DNA from: Toxoplasma gondii ME49
Lineage: Eukaryota; Apicomplexa; Conoidasida; Eucoccidiorida; Sarcocystidae
Length of the DNA stretch: 64,000 nt
Assembly (NCBI RefSeq): GCF_000006565.2
Contig: NC_031478.1
Coordinates: 4,984,212 to 5,048,211, forward strand
Direction: 5' to 3'
Shown here: positions 22,354 to 33,677 of the stretch, in pieces
How positions within the stretch are numbered: the first letter of the stretch is position 1
Layout of the letters: every line of letters starts with the position of its first letter
The notes under the pieces: model-generated
The model's input: only the letters and a program-made list of their open reading frames with translations
Database searches by the model: none
Told to the model about the DNA's origin: nothing
Translations under genes and position numbers: made by a program

Positions 22354-25300
22354 ATGCGTTCCTCTGCGTCTACACCTGGAAAGTGCAAAGTGTCTCAGTT
22401 CGACAAACCGCGCATCCTCGACTTTTTCTCGTTTCTTGTTTCCTTTCTCGGACTGTCTCTCTCCCCCGGACTGCGGTGTCTGCGCGGCGTATCGAACGCC
22501 TTCTGGTTCGCGAGCCAACACTGTTTCCCGGTTTCTCTCTTTTCCTTTCTTTGTAAGCGACGCCGTGGCTTCGCCTCCGTTCGCTCCGACAACGTGCGAC
22601 CTCGTCGAGTCGGCCTGTGGATCTGCGTTAGCGTCTTTCTCCTCTCGCTGCCGACATTGTCTCTCTCTTTGCCTTTGAGTTCTCTCGCTAGACCCATCCG
22701 ACAGACAGCAACGCAGCGTTCGGTCGCGTCGCCTGCGTTTGCCTCCTTCGCAGCTCCCGCCTCACGCTGTTCGCAGTTCTCAGCTGCAGCGTCTCGACCT
22801 CTTAGACAGACTGCTCTCGCTTCTTCTTCCTCCACTGCTTCTTCTGCCTCCATTCATTTCGGAGTTTTCTTCAACCGAATGCCTCCATATGCAGTGGTGG
22901 GCGCGAACGTGTCGCCTCGAGTCGCCTTATATTCCGTCGCCTCCAGTTCAAGTCAAACTGCAGTGGACTGTCCTCACTTGCATGCGCCGCGAGCACTTCC
23001 GGCCGTTGCTCGGCCGCTGCATCCTCGCCTGACGGCGTTTGCATTCCGAGTCGCTTCTTCCTGCTCCTGCCGACGCCACGCATCTGGCCCAGTGGTAGAC
23101 GCCTCGAGGGTCCATTTTTCTCCCTGCATTCACCAACTTTCATGGCTTCCTTCCTGTAATAATTCGACCATTGACCTCTGTCGCGAAGTCGAGTGTCCGC
23201 GCGTCCTGCGTTCCACGTCCAAGCCTTCTTCTTCCCTCACTTGCGCAGTTTCATCCTCTCCTTTCCCTTGTTTCTCCTGTGCCTCCGGCCGGTCCTTCGC
23301 AGCTCTCTCTGCAGCTGCTGGCTCCTCCGTCTTGCCTGCCGTCTGTCCTCTCTCTTCTCCCTCTTCACTTTGTTCTCTCTCTTCTTCCTCCTCCTCTTTG
23401 TCTCTTTCTGCTGCGCTCTCGACCACGGCACAGCCCATCCGCGTCCTGTTCATCGGGAGCCCAGCCGTCGCGCTTTCTGCGTTGGAGGTGCTCCTGGAGG
23501 CCTCTCTGAATGGTTCGTCGCACGCGTCTCCGCCTTGGCTTTTCTCTGCCGCGCCGAGTGGACGGGAACTGTTCGCAGGAGCGAAACAGCACGGCGCCTC
23601 TGTTGCGCATGGATCCGAATCCAAGGACAAAGGCAAGAGAGAGAAGAAAAACCTGTTGGGTCTGCCTGGTGGATTCGTCGTCTCCGCCGTTCTTTGTCGG
23701 CCTCCCTCTCGACAGGGCCGAGGCAGAAAGACCCTCGCGCCATGTCCAGTCCAGGTAAGTGAGCTCAAGGGGGAGAGCGAAGAAAGAGTTTACAGAAGCT
23801 GCGAAACAGGCTTTTTCCAATTTCGCCAAGTCGCGACTCTAGCCTCCTGCGTCACCTGAAAAAAGCCGACGATGGACGCTTTCCATGCTCTGGGTTTCTG
23901 CTCTGTTCTTCACAAGTCTCCGCGTTTTTCTTTATCCTAGCGTGTCGCCCCACCTCCGGAACAGTTCCTTCATTCTGCTGCACTTTATGCATGGTGCAGA
24001 CTTTTCCAGTCCGTACGATCGGTTTCAGACCTCCTCGTTCCAATCTTCTTTGCTCTCTCTTCCCCCTCGTCATTCGCTCTCGAGCGTTTTTCGTCGCCTC
24101 GCTCTGTGTGCATTCTGCACCGTGTCAAACACTGCAATTCTCGTCTCCTCCGCATGTGCGTCTCGCTAACTTCTCGTTCTCGACATCGTTCCGCAGCGCC
24201 CATCTTCGTTCTGCTTTGTCACATCGTTTTCGGACCCAGCGTCTGCTGCGTTCTCTCGATTTCGAGACTCCACTCTTTTACCGCGCATACACGTATCCTT
24301 TCTTTTGCAAATGCCTGCGCAGGCGTTTGCCGAGTCGCTGTCTCCACCTCTCTCCCTCTTCGTTTCTTCGGACCTCTCCTCGCCTTCTCTGTTGGCTGCG
24401 CTCGAGGACCTCTGTCTCGACGTCGCAGTCTGTGCAGCTTTCGCTTCGAAACTCCCAGATTCTCTTCTTCGCCTTCCTCGGTGAGATTGACCGGATTCCG
24501 AGGGGACATTGCCCATGCTACATCACAGCTGGACATGGAAGGATTCAGGGTACTTAAAAGACAGGACTTCGGTGATGACATACACGCATACAACCTTTTG
24601 TGATTGCTCGGGAGGAATGTTTCACAAGCATCAACGTATTGTTGTACTCGACTGCGTGTGCACATTGGGGTAACGTCATCTGAGCCATTGACGGATTAAG
24701 ACGCTCAACATGATATGCCAGTTATGCGATGCAGACTCGCAAGAACTTCTGGACTACTGGAAACCTCCCCCCCTGGACTAGTTCTGCTAAAATGTTGGAT
24801 GTCGTATCCTATTGGTATTCTGTTTCCTGGAAGCTGTAGTCATCAACAGTGTATGTTCGGTGTAATCGTAGAACCATCCCGGCAGTCAATTGTGAACGTG
24901 CTCATATCTTCCATGCTAATCCACCATCAAGAGCATGAAGATCACAGCAAGTCCAGCGGGGGCTGCTGCTGCCCACACAAGCGAGACCATGATTATATTT
25001 CGTTCTTCCACCACAACATCTGCAGCGTAACGTAGAAAAGAAAGGCGATCTCTCTGCAAGTCCAGGGCCCAAAGGGAAACGATGAGAGCTAGGGACACGT
25101 AGAAGCACAGACGCGCCGATACAGATCCAAAACAGCATTCTCGTACTAAAAAGCACCTTCTGCATTCCTGGACCTTTATGTTTGTATGTTTGGACTTCTG
25201 AACAGAGACAGAGAGATCTGTTGGTGACACCGTGTATATCTGTGTATTTAGACTTTTGTGCATCTGCCTGTATGCATACGCATCTGTGTGCCCGCATCGC

Positions 25301-27550
25301 TCTGCGCCTACCTGTAAATCGTATCTCTGTATATTTGTTGCCCGAATTCTACGTTTTCCGGGAGCAATCTGGATTTCTGCGTTCGACAACAACGCCACGG
25401 GCGGTTTGGGGTGTACCATCGTTTTTGTCTTGGCAGGTATGGAACAGTCTTGATTCATCCTTCCTTGCTTCCTCAGTACCGAGGAGCCGCTCCGGTGCGT
25501 CGGGCTCTGATGAATGGAGAGACCCGCGTGGGCGTGTCTCTTCTTCGTCCTTCTTCTCGTTTCGATGATGGCGCTGTTCTTCATCAAAGTTGCCTGGACC
25601 TCTCAGGCGACGAGCATGCAGAGGAGATCGAGGAGCAACTGTTTCAGCGGGGTACTGAGGCTCTTTTAACTGCCTCTCTCTGGGCAGGCAATCGGAAAGG
25701 AGGCGGTCCCGGCGTCCCGCAAGATGCGAACAAGGTAGACCTGGTGCAGATAGCAAGACAGTGACGAGAGGACGTTCGTTTTTGCGACGTCGTTTTTCTC
25801 GATAAGCTAAGCCTGTCTCCTGACTACAGGGAAAGACATCGTGTGTCCTAGCTTTCGGCTCGGACAGTGACAAAGTCCTCGCTCACCAAATGGCTGACGG
25901 CTTCCGTTTAGAAGAACAGAATGAGGTGCATGCACAGACACCAACTGCCGGCCTTTTTGTTGAGGGCTCTCCGTCTGCGATTCATACACGGCCTTGGTTG
26001 TCTCTGCTGATGCCTCTCTACGGCGCCGGCGTTTTAATCTCTGTCCATCTTAATATGCATATCTCTGTACAGACGGAGAGCGAGAGAGCAAGACAAAGCT
26101 GTCGAGCTTCCAATGTAGATTGTCACAAAGAAGTTGCCATATCCTCCGCATAGCGCGAACTTCACGTGACGAGGAGTGCCTCCGTGATGTCTTGAAAACA
26201 CTTGCGGCATATACGTACACCGTCCTTGTGCGACTTGTATTGGGGAAGAGACTTTTTGCTTATCGCTTTGGAGTACTAGTCGAGAGACTGCCTTCCGCGC
26301 TTCTCTGCATGCGACGTGACCGTGCACAAGGTTGGCTCATGCGCTCAACTGTGTGGCAAGCCAGGAACTATGCACGCGTGCTCCTCTTTCATTTCTTCGT
26401 TTCGTTCTTGATCTCAGGCGACTGTGGCGCGAAAAATCAGGCCAGAGGACCGGCGAATTTCCTTCGCAGAAATGTCGGCCACGAAGATTCACAACACCGT
26501 TCGCGCGCTCGCCTCGCACGGCAGCGGCGTGTGGACAGAGCTCGAGATTTGTTTTCAGTCCGCTTCGTCTTGGCAAGACGAAGCGACTGAAAGGCCGAGG
26601 AAAGCAGAGACATGGAAACAGGCAGGTGACTGTTCTGCGGCGAGTCCAAGAGGCGCTGGCGCAGAGCGGACACTGAAGGTAAGTTCATCGACTGGAACGT
26701 GAAGCAGAGCCGAGGCGGAAACAGAAAGCTGTCTTTGCTTCGTACGTGCGGCACCCGAAAACAAAAGCATTGACGGCGGGTACCACCAAGGGCAGGGCGG
26801 AGTTTCGAGAAGAAATGCATCTAATTTGCTTACATCTGGTAAATCGATCGAGCGCATGGACAGGAACTGGCATCCGCTGTTTGTACACCCCGACTGAGAC
26901 AGACAAAAGCGCTTGCTTTGAAAGGTGGGTCACGGCAGACGTTCACGCCGTCGATCCGCTTGGAGAGGTTCACCGTGACGTGATCTCGTGCTTATCGCTT
27001 GGTCTCTCAGGTCAAACTCCTTCGTACACGTCTTGGCGCCGTAGTTCCAGGAGAGCACGCTGACACAGAGGCGTCGAACGCGCTCGAATCAGAGGAAGCA
27101 GCTAACTGTCATCCCACGCAGCGAATTTCCCCGGCCGTACACACCGCTCTGTGTGAGGCTCCAAAGCAGCGGGACTGGAGTTCGATAGCCCAGGAACGGA
27201 ACGCATCTGTAAGAAAGAGCCAAAGGTCGCCGACCCTCCCGCCGCAACGCCAGACAGTATCTCGAGTTTTCCTCGATGCTTCGGGAGCTTTACGCTTTGT
27301 CTGCGGCGACGGAAGTGTGCTTCTCGTGGAAAAACTCCAAAGAGAGAGTCGCGGTCCTCTCAGCGGAGCCGAATTTTGGAATGGTCTTATGGGCTTTTGC
27401 CAGAAACGTCGACGAAGCAGTGGTGAAAAGAGCGACGCCTCTGAGTGTGTGTTTGCCGGAGAAGAGTCGGAATACGAGCGGAGAAAAGATCAGCTTCGAT
27501 CGTGTCGACCGAAGCGAGAACAGACTTTTTGTTTGCGCTGGATAAACTGA
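22354..27550 (+). CDS. FMT: Methionyl-tRNA formyltransferase, organellar
   Basis: Six phase-consistent exons (22354-23754, 24323-24480, 25437-25734, 25830-25925, 26418-26678, 27011-27550) encode about 917 residues. The enzyme transfers a formyl group from 10-formyl-THF to initiator Met-tRNA, which implies a mitochondrial or apicoplast site. Residues from 361 (PIRVLFIGSPAVALSALEVL) start the formyltransferase fold. CRPPSRQGRGRKTLAPCPVQ, the segment ending KLPDSLLRLPR, HPSLLPQYRGAAPVRRAL, FDDGAVLHQ and VARKIRPEDRRISF follow in family order, with the C-terminal domain near residues 825-870 (CGDGSVLLVEKL). The first 360 residues are a Ser/Cys/Leu-rich extension with hydrophobic stretches, suited to a bipartite targeting signal. 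The NxHxSLLP motif reads VLIHPSLLP here, so the usual catalytic Asn position is Leu; His and the following Asp remain. The start is the first ATG of the frame and could lie further in. Intron 2 contains a mitochondrial DNA fragment. Confidence 0.85.
24915..25150 (-). pseudogene. cox3: Probable nuclear mitochondrial DNA fragment, cox3-like
   Basis: Within intron 2 of the formyltransferase, the minus strand encodes two hydrophobic segments in one open frame. They are a FYVSLALIVSLWALDLQRDR segment and a RNIIMVSLVWAA segment. The order W..D...R...Y...(V)..N..M resembles the conserved core of cytochrome oxidase subunit 3, and cytochrome b fragments occur elsewhere in this window. The frame ends at a stop before any complete protein. 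A small nested membrane-protein gene is the alternative. Confidence 0.45.
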
Positions 27551-30509
27551 GTGCAGGCTGGTAAAATGAGATGAGAAAGATTAGAAATGCATTTCGTGGA
27601 AGCATGCTTTTTCTGGAACAGAGACAGGTTACTCTTTCTCGTATTACCCGAGGAATTAATGGGGAAACGGGAAAGATCGAGTTCCGCGGCTCATTGTCGA
27701 CCCGAGCGGTCGTATCTGCTTTTCTACCTGTACAGACTGCCATACGTAAACGTTACGTGTATAAGCACCTTTGTTCCGATACGTTTGATCATGTATATAG
27801 TCTTGCATATGCATACGCATGAATGCATACAGATGTTTCTGTATGTGCGTTGTTGTACACGTATGTTTGTATACGGGTATCCAAATTTATATATGGATAC
27901 ATACCTACGTAAGCAGATTTTGAGACAAAGATTGACAGACACCTGCGAATGCATCGCAGGTTGGCAAAAACACCACAGTTTGAAGGTTCCATTCTGAGTT
28001 GACAGATGATCAGGTGCGACAGCTGAGCGATGTTTTTGCCGCAGCGACCTCCGAACTTGCCCTTCTGCGCGACCTAACTTCGTGCAAGAGAGAGCTGTTT
28101 TCATTTTGTGGCAAACGTAGCGGGGACGATTGCAAGCCCAGTCGGACACAATGTTCTCTGTACGCTCTGAACGCGGGAAATTTTACATTCTGAATGGCTC
28201 TTGCCTTTCTAAAACACCGGTGACTCGTACAATATCGTGCCGACAGCGCTTTGCCCGAGGCGTTTCCCCTTCTCATAACCACATCTCACGAAAGTTTGTT
28301 CAGATTTATGCGCATTCTGTCTGCGTGTGCCAAGATCTATTGGTTCATGTTATAGAAGGGAACCGGCAAGTGCCGTGAAAACGTGAAGCAGCAATGTGAA
28401 CAGAAGTATGTGTCACATGACAGCGGTTTCGTAGAAGATATAGACCAGCAGACATCATGCCGCGGTTCCTCTATGGAGAGAGAACTGCGCGAAACATTTA
28501 GCTCTGTAAACATGAGGCATTTGTCGAAACAACCTGAATGTAGAGATTCCGCCGTACGGATGAGGCAGGGTGAGGAACCGTCAGTTGGCTAGTGAGAACA
28601 TGGGCACCTGCAGGCAGCACGAACTCCAGGAGAGAGGTGCCTAAAACTGTGCAGGGAATTTCGTTGTCTTGTCGATACGTTTCATAGGCTGATCGCGTAC
28701 AAGGAGAAGCTCATTTGAGTGTGCAGGACTGCGGGGCTGTTGCACGGAGTACATATACATAAATTGCGTCGGACACCTGCAAATGGGCAAACACACTTTT
28801 GCCCGAAGAGCTTGGCCCCTAGCTAGGAGACCTTGTCCTCAGGATGTATATAGCGTACGGCTCTCTAGGCTGTTTGGCACCTTTACATTGTGTGTCTTAG
28901 GCTTATTTTCGAGTTAGAATGACAAATGTAACGGTTTCCTGCAACGTTTCTCAAGCCAACAAACGGCGAAGTGTTGATCACACTCGAATTTGGTGAGGAG
29001 GCGTGCCAATCGTCGAAGTAGGAAACTTTTCAGTAGACACGTTTTGCGAAAAGAACTTGAACACATGTGTTGCTTGTCTATGCGGCACCACTTGACAACA
29101 CCGACAAAGAATTTGAGTGGAAAGCTGCGAGATCGGCGATCCCCAGCCGAAGCGCTCGCGGGTGTGTACCTCCCGCGTGACGAAAAATAGCGTTTTTTGA
29201 AGGGTCACCGGCGAGCACATGCATCTGCATCAAATGGAGTCATGCTCAGCAGCATGTGGATGAACGTTATTCTCTTCTTACCTGTTACTCAAGAAGCGGA
29301 AACGGGAACGACTGGCTTGATTGGGGTGGGAACCTTTAGAGCTACACCGATTGGCGTCTACGGCGTGAAGGCGCCGTAAAACGGCAGCATTCAATAACGG
29401 TTTTGTGTGGCCTATCCCCACTCTTTTTCCTCCTACGCTTTCCTGGCTTCCTCATGACTTGTCATGTCCACCGTTTAAAACGAGCCAGCGTTTCAGTTTC
29501 CGCTTGGAGCGATGTAACTGAGCAGTAAGGCCGTTTCGCACTGGACATCTGAAGCTGAAAAGGCTCTATCGCACAAAATGTCTCTGTTTTCCTCGCATCT
29601 GTTGGGGGAATTGTACCTTCTTGTGAGGAGCTGAGACTCCTCTCTTCTTCTGCGGAAAGCCTCCTGTTCAGGTACGTTTCCAACTGGGCATTTTATAATC
29701 AATTCCAGGTCAGGATTCGTAGTACAAGGCTGTCGTCTGCTTGATTCGCGCTCCGATCCTTTCCGGGTTGAGATCTGTGGACTCCGTCGAAATCACAGAT
29801 ACAACAACCTCGTGTGCTTGTATGTATTTAGTCGTCATATGCTCAGGACGAGGTGCTTGCAGGGTTAACACAACATGTGAGCTCGAAGTGGAAAACTTTC
29901 GTTTATCCGAACGTGTGAATCCATACACCGGTTTAATAACTCTTACAGCTATTTTCTCCTGTGCAACCTGGCAGCATCTTTCCTCGTTAACGCTAATTCG
30001 TCTTCGCGCTTCATGCACTTAACGTAGTTTGCACACTTTGGCTTGCGTTGTACACAGATTGTTTCTGCACAGGGTCCGAATCAGGTCCTCATGCCTTTGT
30101 CAAGGCGGGACAAGGAGACATGGGTACGACGCGATTTTCTCCTTTTTCTCTGTTTTTTTCCTCCGGTAGAATGGCGTAATTGCAGGGGCCAGAGACGCGC
30201 TCAAGTCATCGAATTTCTTTGATCATGTCTAGAAGGCCATATACATTTGTCTAGATTTCGAGTCCGGTAGTTGCGGGCATAAAGAGCACCTTTTTTGTTG
30301 CCGTACAGAGCACCTGTCACGGATGCCTCTCGTCCCAGAGTGTGCTCCCTTTTCGTGATTACCATCATTTGGTTCGAAAAAAAGCTGGAACAGAGGCTCT
30401 TTTCTACAGGCGCTTACTCGATCCTATCGACATGAAAGAGGAGCAGCACGTGATGCGCGTGGGCAAAACTGATTGCTTTCGGTATTTCATGGATTTCTAA
30501 AACGCCACG
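27551..30509. other. Intergenic DNA between formyltransferase and carrier
   Basis: About 3 kb holds the formyltransferase 3' UTR, A/T-rich stretches with short TGCATA-type runs near 27790-27900, and the carrier promoter. Open frames reach only about 136 codons and none shows a domain or a consistent splice structure. No tRNA or other RNA gene was recognised. Confidence 0.45.
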
Positions 30510-33500
30510 ATGGAGGTCGTCACTGAGGCGACATCCGCCGCGATTGCTGCAGCAACTTCCGCTGTCCTCGTCTACCCCTTAGACACTATTCTTGTGCGAT
30601 ATCAAGCGTCGAGTCGACGGAAAGTAACAGATCCATACACCGCTGCCTTCCACTTCAACAGCGGACACAAAGAGCTCGCGAAAATCATCTTGGAGCTTCT
30701 ACGCGAGCAGTCGCCGGGATCACATGAGCCTTCCCCAACAAAACGTACAGCCTCTGAGCAGAGGGCCCGTGACAGCTTCACTTCTCCGGAAGACGTTGTT
30801 GTTCATATTGCCGAGACACTGAGAAAACTGTACAAGGGCGTTGGTGTCAAGGTGTTCGAGGCGGTTGTGAGGAATTTTGTGTACTTCATCTGGTAGGAGG
30901 ACAGAGAAAACACATGTTTTCAAATATAAAACTGCAAAAAGGTATTGTTGGCGGGCGCAGCATTAAAGATTTTCCGAAAAAGGCTGCAGTCGCTTTGAAA
31001 TACGTCCACACTACTGTTTTTCTAGTTTTCTCCATGCGAAGGTTTTCGTTCTTCCAGGGCGGAGATTCCGATTTTGTCACGAACTGCTGTTCCAAAACAA
31101 AGAACTTCACGAGGCCTCGAAGTAGAAACAAAGAAACACACATTGAGACACCCATACGTATAAACACCTACGTTGCCGTTGTCGAACGAATCGTATATAC
31201 CTGCGTATATGCTGACACGACCACTTACATACAGATCTATGCACATGCATCCCAGTGCATTTCCATACCTGTGTGAATGTCACAAAAAGCCAGTTTGCCG
31301 GGTGCTTTCCTGGAGGCTAATCTCTGTTTCCCTCTGGCTGCTGTCTCTATAGGTACAAGCTTCTGAAGGAGACGTACGATCGACGTGGTGGACAACAAAC
31401 GGTTGCCTCGCGGCTCTTTCTTGCAACGGCTGCCGCAGTGATCAACCAGTGTTTCACAGCACCTTTGGAAGTAATATCCACAAATGTGCAAACGACAGGT
31501 CTTAACTATCGTGCAGTCATTCGAAAAATTTTCCAGCAACAAGGTCAGTTTGGAATTTCGAGGCACCGCCACAGCGTGACGCCAGACACACAGACGACCA
31601 AGGAAAAACCGACACGACGAGAATTTCTGAGAACGGGAGAGCTGCAAAGATACGTAAACAGATGCAGGCGTAGGGACGCGTTGTCACGCGGGCGTTGTTT
31701 CAGCCAGAGCACCGTCGAAGAACCACCTTGTGCAATCGCTAGCGTTCAACATCTTGTTACAGAACCAGCAGCAAGATAGAAGCCTAAGAAGCTGCACGCT
31801 ACAACAGCCTCTTCCGTATTCTTGCGTATTTTGATTCAGAGATTGTGTAACAGGAGCTTCGCGATTTCCATCACAAGAAAGCTAAAAGCAGCTCCAGAGT
31901 CCAGCTGCAATGCAATGACATGCGTTACTCAAAAGACGTGGGTGGATGCACAGTGATGTAGACAAATCCAACGTGGTGCAACCACAACTGAGTTCCGATT
32001 TGAACATCGTTTGGATCTGTCGACATGTTTTTCGACATACAGAGAGTGACACTGATATATATAGCGAGAAGCAACAACTCGCACACTTTCTTTGTGACTT
32101 GGTGTGTTTGTGTCGGTGTTACTGCGAGAGCAGGATTTCGGGGATTTTACCGAGGATTCGCCGCCTCGTTGATTCTCTGCTCAAACCCAGCCATCACCAA
32201 TGCCTGCTTCGATCGCCTCAAGTCGGTCTGCTGTGGACATCGGAGTGCATGCAAATTCGACAAGAACGAGAGCTTCTTAAAACCAGAAGTCGCCGTTATT
32301 TGCAGTCGCAGTCCCGCGAACAAAACGAACCAGACGCGTTTTTTCCGTGTTCCGTCGCTGTATACTTTTACATATTTCTTCATATGCACAAACGACTCTT
32401 TAGATCTACGTCCTTTTCTGTGGGTCGATGAGGAACACAAACTGTGACTGGAGTTATGCGTATACCGTGAAGCTTGAGACTCTCCAGTTTCACCGCCGTA
32501 TCTAGCTTGCAGAGCCGTGAAACCGTCCTGAAGTTAGACTGAGAGTGTGTCCTCCGTACAGATAAGTACAAAGTGTGAATCAACATGCCTTTAAAAAGGT
32601 TTGGGGTTGTCTCGATGGTAAGACGGACTGTGTCGCATTCGCATTCCATTTTTGGTGAACCACTCTGCTTCTTCGGGGTCGATGGCCCAGACTCCTCCTT
32701 CAGGTTGTGGTGGCGGCTCAAGCACGAAGAAACGCGGATCCAATTCTAGACGAGGAAACACCGCTGGATTCAAACCAAGTAAACAAATCTCTCTCATAAC
32801 ATCTCTGATCGCTTCATTTCCCCGACTCCGTATAAGAGAACATTACGAGTTTCCCCCTGCTGTCCGATGACCCCAGAGAACCGCCGCGTAGAGGACGTGC
32901 GACCCTGGTCCTTGCAACTTTGATTGTGCGGAGCATTTTGCAGAAACGCAGAACTGCACGCATTTCCTTAGCTTAAGATCTCCGGTTTTCTCTCATATGT
33001 CCTATCTCAAGATACACAGGCTTCCGAAGCCACTGGCTCCCAACGACCCTCTAGGTCGATGTTTAAGGACATCGATATGCATACGTATATGTATCTGTAC
33101 ACCCACATTCAGGTGTGTTGTGTACATACCTATGTTCCCTCTCTCTCCGCAAGTGCACATGTGAATAGTTGTGTGTCGAATACAGCTTGTATGTTTACCC
33201 CTTTACTGCCTGTCGAATATCCATCCCAAATGCATACGCTTGCTGTCGTTTCTTCCTTTGCAGCATCTCTTGCCGATCACACCAGCGCAGGCGTTTTGCC
33301 TCGGCGCTCTTTCCAAGGCCCTCGCGACTGTTGTCACGTATCCTTACATCCGATCCAAAGTAGTGAATTTTACAGTCTTTTCTCGCATTTATGCAACTGT
33401 TGCAGAACCTAAACATCTCGCAAAAGTCCATGAGTTTGAGAAAACGAAAGTCGCATGTGCCGCCTCTCAGCAATACCCCCTCGCGCATCTGGATTTCCGC

Positions 33501-33622
33501 TTGCAGTGCAGTTCCCGTTATACCTCTCAATCTCACTTTCTAATCACCTTTGGACCTAGAGATTGGGAGGATGTTGTTCACATGTTTTTATCCTTTTGTC
33601 TGCGTGTCCCGACATGTACATG

Positions 33623-33677
<55 letters not shown>

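Noticed and set aside
22395..23768. Minus-strand frames opposite the first exon of the formyltransferase
   Set aside because: They are Glu/Arg-rich antisense shadows of a Ser/Leu-rich pyrimidine strand. The plus strand carries the recognised domain.
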